Positions 31,547 through 40,757 of a stretch of DNA of 64,000 nucleotides are shown here, one piece after another. Within the stretch, counting starts at the first letter, position 1. Every line of letters begins with the position of its first letter. The translations under genes and the position numbers were made by a program. Source of the stretch: Prosopocoilus inquinatus (lineage: Eukaryota > Arthropoda > Insecta > Coleoptera > Lucanidae); assembly GCA_036172665.1 (NCBI GenBank), contig CM069874.1, forward strand, positions 51,690,707-51,754,706, in the 5' to 3' direction. Under the pieces are notes generated by a model that had not been told where the DNA came from, ran no database searches, and saw only the letters and a list, made by a program, of their open reading frames with translations.

Positions 31547-31593
31547 CAAGGCTGCTGCTGCTGGTGGTGGTGCTGCTGCTGTTGCTGCTGCTT
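31547..31593 (+). repeat. (GCT)n/(GGT)n trinucleotide repeat
   Basis: Consecutive GCTGCTGCTGCTGGTGG-type triplets; an imperfect microsatellite downstream of the PLE remnant. Confidence 0.85.
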
Positions 31594-31599
31594 CTCGTA

Positions 31600-32177
31600 A
31601 GTCAACAACTTAAGAAGTGACACACAGAATCTGAGCAATATCTATTGTAACATTATACATTTTGAATTTCCGCGGCATTAGTTTTAGTTCTTTCGGTTTT
31701 TACAGGTTGACAGCTTTGCTTTGCTTGTCAGCTGTTTTCTTCGCAGCACGTGTTAACCCCTTGTACAACGTTTGATTGTTAAGTAATTTGTCCCCTTTTT
31801 ACAAATAATTTTAATGTGTTTGTTTCTGTAATCTTATACCATTCCGAATTGTTGAAGTCTTGATAATTTCCTGTAAGTTTGCGACGTAATTTAATCAACA
31901 TTTGCTAATGGCACTCAGTTATTTACGGAAGCAGGGGTTCGTCGGCTGAAAAATAAATTATAAAATGAAAATATTTCAAGATACACAAAGTGAAAACTTT
32001 GACTAAATGGAAACATGAATTTAATTCAAAACAGGGCGCCACCCAAGGTCTTTGATAGGAAAAGAATGTATGGAAGACTGGGAAACCATATCAGGAAAAT
32101 ATCAAAAAAAGAAAATAAACAATTAAACAGCAACCGTAATAATAAGAAATTCAATGTAAATGTAAATATATATAAGT
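31600..32177. other. Spacer, no gene recognised
   Basis: May include the 3' flank of the PLE remnant; no feature identified. Confidence 0.4.
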
Positions 32178-32223
32178 ACAAATTTTTTTAATCTCAAACC
32201 GGACAGAAAAATGAAGGGAAACA

Positions 32224-32265
32224 CACTCAACGTTTCGCTATAGATTTATAGCTTCGTCAGGAGTG
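32224..32265 (-). ncRNA. Hammerhead-ribozyme-like motif (left PLE)
   Basis: On the minus strand: CACTC, CTGACGA, an unpaired A, a 6-bp stem (GCTATA/TATAGC) with a 4-nt loop, GAAA, CGTT, GAGTG. CACTC and GAGTG form stem I; ACGT would be a minimal, self-complementary stem III; cleavage is expected after GTT. Minimal hammerheads of this kind are known in PLE terminal repeats. Activity is not shown. Confidence 0.75.
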
Positions 32266-32503
32266 AAAAAAAGTAAATAAACAAGTTGTCAAGAGAAACA
32301 AGTCGTCAAGAGAAACGAAAAGGTAACATGATTTTTAAACTAAACTACGGGTTGTTCGGAATAAAAGTAACGAGAACTAATTAAAGCTACTTTTTTTTAT
32401 TTTTTTTTTTTTTTTTTTTTTTTTTATTTTAATATATATAATTAATTAATTGACAGATCTATATCTTGTTTAAAGAGTCCAGAAAACTACAAAATATGTC
32501 ATT

Positions 32504-32836
32504 TCAATTTTCAAAGTCCGTACGTTTATTAATAGAATTTCGAGACATTTTAATTTTACACATTTCTATGAAACGTCTTTTAAAAATATTAGATTCACTG
32601 TACAAAATGTCAGTATTATCAAAATCAAAATTATGATTATTTACTAATGAATGCTCTACAAGCATTGAATGATTTTGATTATTTTTTTGAATATGATATT
32701 TATGTTGGTCTAAACGTTTTTTTAAATTTTGGCTCGTTTCACCTATATAAACAGAATCACAATTTGAACATTTGATTTCATAAACCACGTTAGGTTGTTT
32801 TAATTTCGGTATTTTGGTTTTTAAATTTGAAAAAAT
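32504..32836 (-). pseudogene. PLE GIY-YIG endonuclease (left copy)
   Basis: In the same frame as the RT, after the TGA: VVYEIKCSNCDSVYIGETSQ, the GIY-YIG signature (VY...VYIGET), then LKKRLDQHKYHI and FKRRFIEMCKIKMSRNSIN. It includes the CxxC typical of PLE endonucleases. It would cut the target DNA. It differs from the right copy at one residue of this stretch (D/V). Confidence 0.87.
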
Positions 32837-33870
32837 TCAATTTAAATTATTCACAGATTTACTGGCTAAAATTAAATTATGTTTTTTGAAAATGTGTTTA
32901 AATGTATTGTGTAATGGTTCAATATAAGGCAAAGATATGTATTTATGATTCGAAGTTTGTCTAATGTTTTTAGAGACATTTGAATTTTGTAAGTATTTAA
33001 TACGATTTTTAATTACTGATTCAATAAGATTTATTGGATAAGAATTTTGAATAAGAGTTTTCTTTATTAAATTTAAGTTATCATAAATGAAAACTCTATC
33101 AGAAAGTAAAATAGCTCGATCAGTTAATGAAATAATAGTTGCAATTTTATAATTTTTAGGTGTGTACGAGTGAAAATTTATGTATCTACCTGACCAGGTA
33201 GGTTTATGAAACCAATTAGTAATTAATTTATCATTCTGTCTGATAATATTTACATCAAGAAAACTCAATGAATTATTATTTTCTTTTTCTACTGTAAATT
33301 GTAATCTATTATGAAAAGAATTAAATTTATTTAAAACAAAATCTACCTTATCAGACGGCAAAATCAATAAAATGTCATCTACATAACGAAAATATAACGT
33401 TAAATCGAATGATAAAGAGTTAATAACAGATTTTTCTAGTTCTTGCATAACAATTTCAGCTAAAGCCGGAGATAAAGGAGAACCCATTGCTGTACCAAAA
33501 ATCTGTTTATAAAATTTATCATTGAAAGCAAAATAAGATGTTTCAAAACATAAATCAACTATTTCTAAAAAGTTACCTTTGGAAATATCAGTAAAATCTT
33601 TAATCTCTAACCACCTATCATTTATACTTTTTAAAGCTAAATCTTTAGGAATGTTAGTAAATAAAGAAATAACATCTAAAGAAATTATAATGCAATTATT
33701 TGGTACAGTTATTTGTTTTAATTTTTCTACGAATTCAAAAGAATTTTTTATAAAATATTCTGATTTACTAGTAACCTGAGTAATGATTTTTGAAATAAAT
33801 TTAGATAAGAAATATGGAGAAGAACCAATAGTGGAAACTATAGGACGAAGAGGTGTATTAGGTTTATGAA
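32837..33870 (-). pseudogene. PLE reverse transcriptase (left copy)
   Basis: It is open from the frameshift near 33870 to a TGA at 32834-32836. Motifs are PLRPIVSTIGSSPYFLSK, IISLDVISLFTNIP (motif A), GTAMGSPLSPALAEIVM and the active-site box YVDDILLI. It then runs into PTWSGRYINFHSYTPKNYK. The TGA separates it from the endonuclease in the same frame, where the family has one continuous ORF. Confidence 0.87.
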
Positions 33871-34353
33871 TTTTGGAATGCAGTATAATTTAGGAAATAT
33901 GGGATGTTGTACTTTAAGAGATTTAGCAACAATATTACTAATTTCAACGGATTTCTCTATCTTATTAATAATACTGAAAGTTTTACGTTGATAAGATTCG
34001 GTGGGATCGTTAGCTAATTCTACATATGTATTATTATCAGACAACATAGTTTGAACTTTTGAAAAATAATCAGTTTTATAAATTAAAACAGTTACATTGC
34101 TTTTATCAGCTGTAGTAACAATAATATTAGGATTATCTTTAAGAAATTTTTTACAAGACAAAAGATCTCTAATAAGAATCTTATACTTAGATTTTTCAAA
34201 AGTTTTATCAATATTTCTAATATAATTTAAAAAATTAGAACAAAATTTATTTCTTATTTGTATTTTTGAAGGTGAATCTAAAGATTTAATACCAAACTCT
34301 AAGCTACTTAATACTTTTAAGAAATCTACTTGATAAAACTTTTGAAAAATCAA
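33838..34353 (-). pseudogene. PLE N-terminal/RT upstream region (left copy)
   Basis: The minus-strand frame contains NPNIIVTTADKSNVTVLIYK, the conserved TTADKGN-like block at the start of PLE reverse transcriptases, and ends IPKFINLIHLFVL. A missing A at about 33870 shifts the frame just before the HKPNTPLRPIVS block, which continues in the next frame. The last codons on the right (34331-34353) belong to the other copy. Confidence 0.8.
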
Positions 34354-36036
34354 AGTATAAGATTCTTATTAGAGATCTTTTGTCTTGTAAAAAATTTCTT
34401 AAAGATAATCCTAATATTATTGTTACTACAGCTGATAAAAGCAATGTAACTGTTTTAATTTATAAAACTGATTATTTTTCAAAAGTTCAAACTATGTTGT
34501 CTGATAATAATACATATGTAGAATTAGCTAACGATCCCACCGAATCTTATCAACGTAAAACTTTCAGTATTATTAATAAGATAGAGAAATCCGTTGAAAT
34601 TAGTAATATTGTTGCTAAATCTCTTAAAGTACAACATCCCATATTTCCTAAATTATACTGCATTCCAAAATTCATAAACCTAATACACCTCTTCGTCCTA
34701 TAGTTTCCACTATTGGTTCTTCTCCATATTTCTTATCTAAATTTATTTCAAAAATCATTACTCAGGTTACTAGTAAATCAGAATATTTTATAAAAAATTC
34801 TTTTGAATTCGTAGAAAAATTAAAACAAATAACTGTACCAAATAATTGCATTATAATTTCTTTAGATGTTATTTCTTTATTTACTAACATTCCTAAAGAT
34901 TTAGCTTTAAAAAGTATAAATGATAGGTGGTTAGAGATTAAAGATTTTACTGATATTTCCAAAGGTAACTTTTTAGAAATAGTTGATTTATGTTTTGAAA
35001 CATCTTATTTTGCTTTCAATGATAAATTTTATAAACAGATTTTTGGTACAGCAATGGGTTCTCCTTTATCTCCGGCTTTAGCTGAAATTGTTATGCAAGA
35101 ACTAGAAAAATCTGTTATTAACTCTTTATCATTCGATTTAACGTTATATTTTCGTTATGTAGATGACATTTTATTGATTTTGCCGTCTGATAAGGTAGAT
35201 TTTGTTTTAAATAAATTTAATTCTTTTCATAATAGATTACAATTTACAGTAGAAAAAGAAAATAATAATTCATTGAGTTTTCTTGATGTAAATATTATCA
35301 GACAGAATGATAAATTAATTACTAATTGGTTTCATAAACCTACCTGGTCAGGTAGATACATAAATTTTCACTCGTACACACCTAAAAATATAAAATTGCA
35401 ACTATTATTTCATTAACTGATCGAGCTATTTTACTTTCTGATAGAGTTTTCATTTATGATAACTTAAATTTAATAAAGAAAACTCTTATTCAAAATTCTT
35501 ATCCAATAAATCTTATTGAATCAGTAATTAAAAATCGTATTAAATACTTACAAAATTCAAATGTCTCTAAAAACATTAGACAAACTTCGAATCATAAATA
35601 CATATCTTTGCCTTATATTGAACCATTACACAATACATTTAAACACATTTTCAAAAAACATAATTTAATTTTAGCCAGTAAATCTGTGAATAATTTAAAT
35701 TGAATTTTTTCAAATTTAAAAACCAAAATACCGAAATTAAAACAACCTAACGTGGTTTATGAAATCAAATGTTCAAATTGTGATTCTGTTTATATAGGTG
35801 AAACGAGCCAAAATTTAAAAAAACGTTTAGACCAACATAAATATCATATTCAAAAAAATAATCAAAATCATTCAATGCTTGTAGAGCATTCATTAGTAAA
35901 TAATCATAATTTTGTTTTTGATAATACTGACATTTTGTACAGTGAATCTAATATTTTTAAAAGACGTTTCATAGAAATGTGTAAAATTAAAATGTCTCGA
36001 AATTCTATTAATAAACGTACGGACTTTGAAAATTGA
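34344..36036 (+). pseudogene. PLE reverse transcriptase/endonuclease ORF (right copy)
   Basis: The frame EKSKYKILIRDL starts at 34344 and ends at 34703, after the shared one-base loss near 34665. The next frame runs from about 34668 to 35416 with motif A, GTAMGSPLSPALAE and YVDD (about 35156-35167). A single A missing near 35385-35390 then shifts the frame only in this copy. The third frame (about 35395-36036) carries the rest of RT, the shared TGA (35701-35703) and the GIY-YIG endonuclease (35752-36036). Three lesions make it inactive. Confidence 0.85.
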
Positions 36037-36112
36037 AATGACATATTTTGTAGTTTTCTGGACTCTTTAAACAAGATATAGATCTGTCAATTAATTAATT
36101 ATATATATTAAA

Positions 36113-36146
<34 letters not shown>

Positions 36147-36268
36147 GCTTTAATTAGTTCTCGATACTTTTATTCCGAACAACCCGTAGTTTAGTTTAAA
36201 AATCATGTTACCTTTTCGTTTCTCTTGACGACTTGTTTCTCTTGACAACTTGTTTATTTACTTTTTTT

Positions 36269-36310
36269 CACTCCTGACGAAGCTATAAATCTATAGCGAA
36301 ACGTTGAGTG
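36269..36310 (+). ncRNA. Hammerhead-ribozyme-like motif (right PLE)
   Basis: Identical in layout to 32224-32265: CACTC stem I, CTGACGA (36274-36280), stem II 36282-36287 with 36292-36297, GAAA (36298-36301), CGTT, GAGTG (36306-36310). Its position near the 3' terminus is as reported for PLE terminal repeats. Confidence 0.75.
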
Positions 36311-36363
36311 TGTTTCCCTTCATTTTTCTGTCCGGTTTGAGATTAAAAAAATTTGTACTTACT

Positions 36364-36858
36364 ATTTTCATCGGACAAGAACAAACTTCAATTATGTAAA
36401 TATATATGTATTGAAAAAATTATAATAAATATATATGACCAGTAGTTGTGTTGAATCTCGTGGAGTAATTATTCTTAAAAATTTCAAGATTAAATAATAG
36501 TAGATAGTTATATTTGACAACGATATTGTACTTCATGAAGGCTTCATTCAGTTCACATTTTGTGACAATAAATAGAATTAGAAGTAAATAAATGTTACAT
36601 TTGACCATAAAGAATTTTAGATTGTAATTAAAAGGATGTAAATTGTTAGCTATGAAAATTAAATTGCAAGCAAAACTTAAATGTTGAAACTGATTAATAA
36701 TATAGGTAAATAATATTTATATGAAATTGAAAGTTAATATTAATAGTTATAATATAATAATTCATAATGAAATTAAGCAAATTTAATGAAATTGAATGAA
36801 ATTTAAATAACTTGAGATACCAAAAAAAAAATTAAGTTACAAAAGAAATATACATATA
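36364..36858. other. AT-rich spacer
   Basis: It starts with TTTTCATCGGACAAGAAC-like PLE terminal sequence (about 36365-36385), then AT-rich DNA with no recognised gene. Confidence 0.45.
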
Positions 36859-36860
36859 TA

Positions 36861-37771
36861 CCGGGTGTCCCGCACCATGTGCTCACCCTTCTAGAATCTT
36901 TATTTATTAATCGATTAACCTGAGTTTTGGAGACGATAAATTAAACAAAAGATGGAATTTTTCGACATACTGATAGTCGTCATAGGACTTCCGGTTTCGC
37001 CGGAAGTGATATCCACTTTCTTCTTTTAAATGGCCTATATATTTTTACATATTTAAAATCTACGGAGCATTGCGAGTCCGAATACGTATCAATTGTGAAT
37101 TTTGGTTTCCATGACAACGAAAAAAAAACTTTTTTATTTTTCAATCTAGAAAGCTATGAATCGCATTTTTTGGATCTAATGCGATCAAGTGTTTCAAAAA
37201 AAATCACTCCTTTGATGGTATTTTAATTTTTAACATTTTTACAGTTTTTGAAATTTTCATTCGCTCTTAACTCATCTTTTTCGATGGAACCTGATATACA
37301 CTGATACCAAATACGTCATATTTTCTTTGAAAGTCATTTGAAATAAAGGGAGTGTAAAATTTCAATAAGACATGCTTTATTTTAAATTATTTTCAAAGAA
37401 AATCTGACGTATTTGGTATCAGCGTATTCAGAAAAATATGTTCAGTTGAACTAAGCTAAGAAACATATGAGATTCTATCGAAAAAAAATGAGTTAAGAGC
37501 TAATGAAAATTTCAAATACTGTAAAAATTAACGATTGATACGTATTCGGACTCGTAATGATCCGTAGATTTTAAATATGTAAAAATATATAGGGTGTTCT
37601 ATTTAAAATAAGAAAGTTGATATCACTTCCAGCGAAACCGGAAGTCCTATGACGGCTATCAGTATGTCAGAAAATTCCATTTTTTGTTTAGTTTATTGTC
37701 TCCAAAATTTAGGTTAATCGATTAATAAATAAAGGTTCTAGAAGGGTGAGCACATGGCGCGGGACACCCGG
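36861..37771. mobile_element. Palindromic TA element with CCGGGTGTCCCGC ends
   Basis: Left end CCGGGTGTCCCGC, right end GCGGGACACCCGG, with TA on both sides (36859-36860 and 37772-37773). The arms pair almost to the centre (near 37350), including the GGACTTCCGGTTTCGCCGGAAGT block at 36987-37009 and its inverse near 37628-37650, and TACGTATC blocks at 37084 and 37536. 911 bp, non-coding; a Tc1/mariner-type MITE by ends and target site. Confidence 0.85.
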
Positions 37772-37773
37772 TA

Positions 37774-38689
37774 TATATAAATTCTTAAATTTGCGTTAAA
37801 GTTGGGTCATAAAAACCTGCAACACGGCGTCCGAAGATCCGACGTGTTCAGCGGTGAAGATGTTGAACCACCAGCCTAGGGATCCTGGCCCAAACCAAAA
37901 AAATAGCGGTAGCGCTTCTCACCGGTACTGACTTGAAGAAAACGGGGTGGTATGGAAATATTGGTAAATTCAAAGGGCGGTCATACGGCCCATCCGAATT
38001 AAATCTCAGAAGAAAAAAAAGGAGGGAGATTCTAAATTAGAATCGTTCCACGATTAAATAATTAGCCCATTATGAAATTATTACTTTGCGCCAAAAGAAA
38101 ATTATAAGGCTCCTCCAAAAAACCCTAGAACAAATATCTAGTATAAGGGGCACGTTCTTCTCGTGAAATGCGGATCGCGAACACAAAGAAATATCGGTAG
38201 CACGGAAAAAATACAAAATAACGTGGAATAACAAACTCACCTTGCTTTTAAGGGTGTAAACGAAAATTTAGGATGCCACTGGAGGGTAGATGGTTTTCAA
38301 GAAACACAAAATTTCAACCGTAAAATTCACATGCCGAAATGGCCTCTCTCAAGCACCTCAAGCGAATCGCTCCGGTCCTGCGATCAACGGATGCGCTCGA
38401 AAATTTGACAAAACTTCGGGAAACTACAAATGCGATGCAATAGCGATCCAAATAAGAGCCAACAGATAATCCAAAAGAAGAAATAATATTTAGGAAATTT
38501 AAAAGAAAAGAAAATCAAATTTAAAATATTACATATTGGTAAGAGAGATTTGAATATTTGAAAACAATGCAATTAACGACTGAATGAATTTAGGCTACCC
38601 ATAACTAGATGGCGGCAAGGTACCAATTCCCTCAATAATTAATTCAAATAAATTTCCAAAATAAGAGAATTGTCGAAATAATTGTCACA
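37774..38689. other. Mixed-composition region, no gene recognised
   Basis: 37800-38010 is GC-richer and looks like repeat-derived sequence (several GGTGG and CACCGG words). CAAACTCACCTTGCTTTTAAG at about 38233 resembles GACTTACCTTGCTTTACAG at about 10329, a short similarity of unknown meaning. No coding region supported. Confidence 0.4.
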
Positions 38690-38960
38690 AGTTGTTTTAA
38701 CAATACTTGTTTGTACCTACTAACTTCACTGACTTGCTTTTGTTTTTTTTAGGTTTCCATTTATAACTAGTACCCCTCTTAGGGCAGGTCAAGTTATCTA
38801 AACTTTGTTATGTTCAGAGGTAATTGTTGTTTTTATGTTAATCGCACTTTTCCAAACTATGCGTATTGTTGTAGGCTGGCTCTGAAGAATGTTGAATTAC
38901 AACCGAAACATGTCAGCGTAATGAACAATAAAACAAATTAACCAGCACTTGTCCTTTTTA
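38690..38960 (+). mobile_element. Terminal fragment of a second Penelope-like family
   Basis: Ends with a hammerhead-like core (38882-38914). No RT or endonuclease sequence precedes it, so it would be a severely truncated copy or a solo terminal repeat. The boundaries are approximate. Confidence 0.45.
38878..38918 (+). ncRNA. Hammerhead-ribozyme-like motif (second family)
   Basis: CTGAAGA (38882-38888), a stem GTTG/CAAC (38891-38894 with 38900-38903), GAAA (38905-38908), a self-complementary ACATGT stem III, and GTC as the expected cleavage triplet (38912-38914). Stem I (GCT with AGC) is only about 3 bp, so this copy is probably weakened. Confidence 0.55.
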
Positions 38961-39117
38961 CCGACCATTTTACGCATTTTATCAATCAAGTTTCAAGGAC
39001 ACCATACAAACAATAAAAAAATACCTTTTGCTAAATTTTAGTTAAACTGAATGCTCAAGGGGTTCAGGGTTCTGCCAGTCCGTGTTGCCGTTCGTCCTCG
39101 GCGCAGACGAGGGTTGA
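38961..39117. other. Spacer
   Basis: Nothing identified. Confidence 0.3.
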
Positions 39118-39230
39118 TGGCGACGGTCTTGAGAACCATGGCGTCGGTGACGGCTTTGGGGGCCAGGGCGTTGGCGACGGTGTTGAGAACCAGGGCATCG
39201 GCGATGGTTTTCGTGGAGGGGCTAGGCCCT
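39118..39230. repeat. GC-rich 54-bp tandem repeat, two copies
   Basis: TGGCGACGGT starts at 39118 and again at 39172, 54 bp apart. Each unit contains TTGAGAACCA and a GGCGTCGG/GGCATCGG word. 54 bp keeps frame, so an 18-residue repeat is readable on both strands, but there is no sign of a real gene. Confidence 0.7.
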
Positions 39231-40400
39231 TTTTGTGAGTCGCACCGGGTCTGAGTGAACGACTGCCATCCCAAATTCGGCCCGACCTACTAATACTGAT
39301 TTGTTTACCAAACTTTACTTACTTGACCTGGCCACTAATAATTACTCGAGTTTGCGACATGCTTGGCATGCATGTTCCGGTGTCATAGTTCACGCGATGC
39401 CTTCTGCCTTCTGGTTAGAATTTCGAAGTTGGAATACGATTGCAAGTCGATTACACATAACATTTAAGTGTGTTAATAATTGTAATTAAAAATATAATAA
39501 AATATAATCGTGGCATTTTACAGAACGTGACACTGTTATCTATGACTATTATTGTTTAAATAAACGAGACATGTGAAATTTACATACCCTATCCGTACTT
39601 TTGTGCGATTGAAAAGCAAAGCTCTTAGACTACCAGAAAGAAAGAGAAATTTTCTATCAAAACTTAAAAAAAATGAAGGAGACGTGACCGCTCAGAAACA
39701 ATTGAATATCGGCATTAACTGATTTAACAGAGCTATGGTCTTTAACGTGTCAGACAATTTTTCCTGAAAGTTTTTCGCCCTATCTCTATTAATAAGAAAG
39801 TTATTGCAGAAATGTAGAAATATAACTCACCCTGTATGTAACTATTTATTGCTATTATTTTTTACTTTTCTTACTAATTTTGTGTTGATTGTATTGATAT
39901 CATTGGAAATGATTGACAGACACTAACATTACTAATGAATATCTCTGTTACAACAACAACTTGTAACATTAACTAATACTGTTATTAATTCCTTTTATAA
40001 TGACAGGGTTGTAGTTTTAAATTGTTGTTTGTAACAAAATTGGACAAGTTATAAATTAAAATACTGATACTATTAGTTCGTATTTTATTACGCTAGAGGC
40101 TCGGCACATAAATAAAGCGTTCTCGAAACTCCCAAGTTAATCCCTCTGATTAAGAAGGAGGATGTCCTAACCACGTTGCTTAGACAGGTGGTTAAAAGGA
40201 AGAAACAAAAATGAACTCGAAAAAAGAAAGAAAAAAAATTGTTCTACGTTTGTTTCTGTGATTAATACAAGTTGCGGTAGTTAGGCCCGAGGGCAGTAGG
40301 GGCAGTTCCAGAACGCCCTCTGTTGCTACTTCATAAATTTCAAGGAGCATTTATTGCATGCACGTTTGAGGCGGTCGGATAAAAACGTCGTCGCGTTTAC
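39231..40400. other. AT-rich region with an orphan TA-element end
   Basis: CACCCTGTA at about 39827-39835 matches right MITE ends. No facing left end was found. Otherwise nothing is identified. Confidence 0.4.
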
Positions 40401-40620
40401 AAGCGTTTTACCGGGTAAGTGGCCGTCGTCATTTCGCTAAAGTCGATTTAGCGAAACGTCGGACTCGCCATTGTCGATACGAGATAGCGATTGACTTATC
40501 GAGCCGACCGTGGAATTTATGCGATTTTACGGGAAATACCGTCAGCAGATCTTCGGCGAGATTGCGTTTCTTCGCCATCGTCGTCGTCTTCGTCCTCCTT
40601 CCTCGCTGCAGACTTGGCTC
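40401..40620. other. CpG-rich pocket with a perfect short palindrome
   Basis: The region has many CG dinucleotides, unlike its AT-rich surroundings. It contains TTTCGCTAAA, a 5-nt spacer and TTTAGCGAAA (about 40433-40457). An open frame at 40491-40757 begins here with a Ser-rich stretch but has no domain. It could be a promoter or 5' exon, or a PLE terminus fragment, since GAAAC follows the stem. Confidence 0.3.
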
Positions 40621-40757
40621 CGACCTTCTGTTCGATTATTTATTGTAATATTTATTTTCGTTCTGCTCGTTTTCTTTCTTTTCTGACTTGCTCGTATATC
40701 TCGGAAATCTTGAAATTGTGTTCATATACTTTTATGTATTATTTATACATGTTTTGA

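Larger units (their letters stand above)
32178..34330 (-). mobile_element. Penelope-like retroelement, left copy of an inverted pair
   Basis: Read on the minus strand, this copy carries the end of the N-terminal region, a PLE reverse transcriptase, a GIY-YIG endonuclease, a T-run at about 32387-32428 and a terminal region with a hammerhead-like motif at 32224-32265. The segment 32178-34210 is repeated inverted at 34331-36363 with very few differences. 34211-34330 is a 120-bp single-copy centre that holds extra N-terminal sequence present only here. The copy is 5'-truncated. Confidence 0.88.
34331..36363 (+). mobile_element. Penelope-like retroelement, right copy of an inverted pair
   Basis: Inverted duplicate of 32178-34210 on the plus strand, beginning at TGATAAAACTTTTG, which is also at the edge of the left arm (as its reverse complement). 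It carries RT, endonuclease, an A-run (about 36113-36143) and a terminal hammerhead-like motif. It shares the left copy's frameshift and TGA, and adds one frameshift of its own. Confidence 0.88.
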
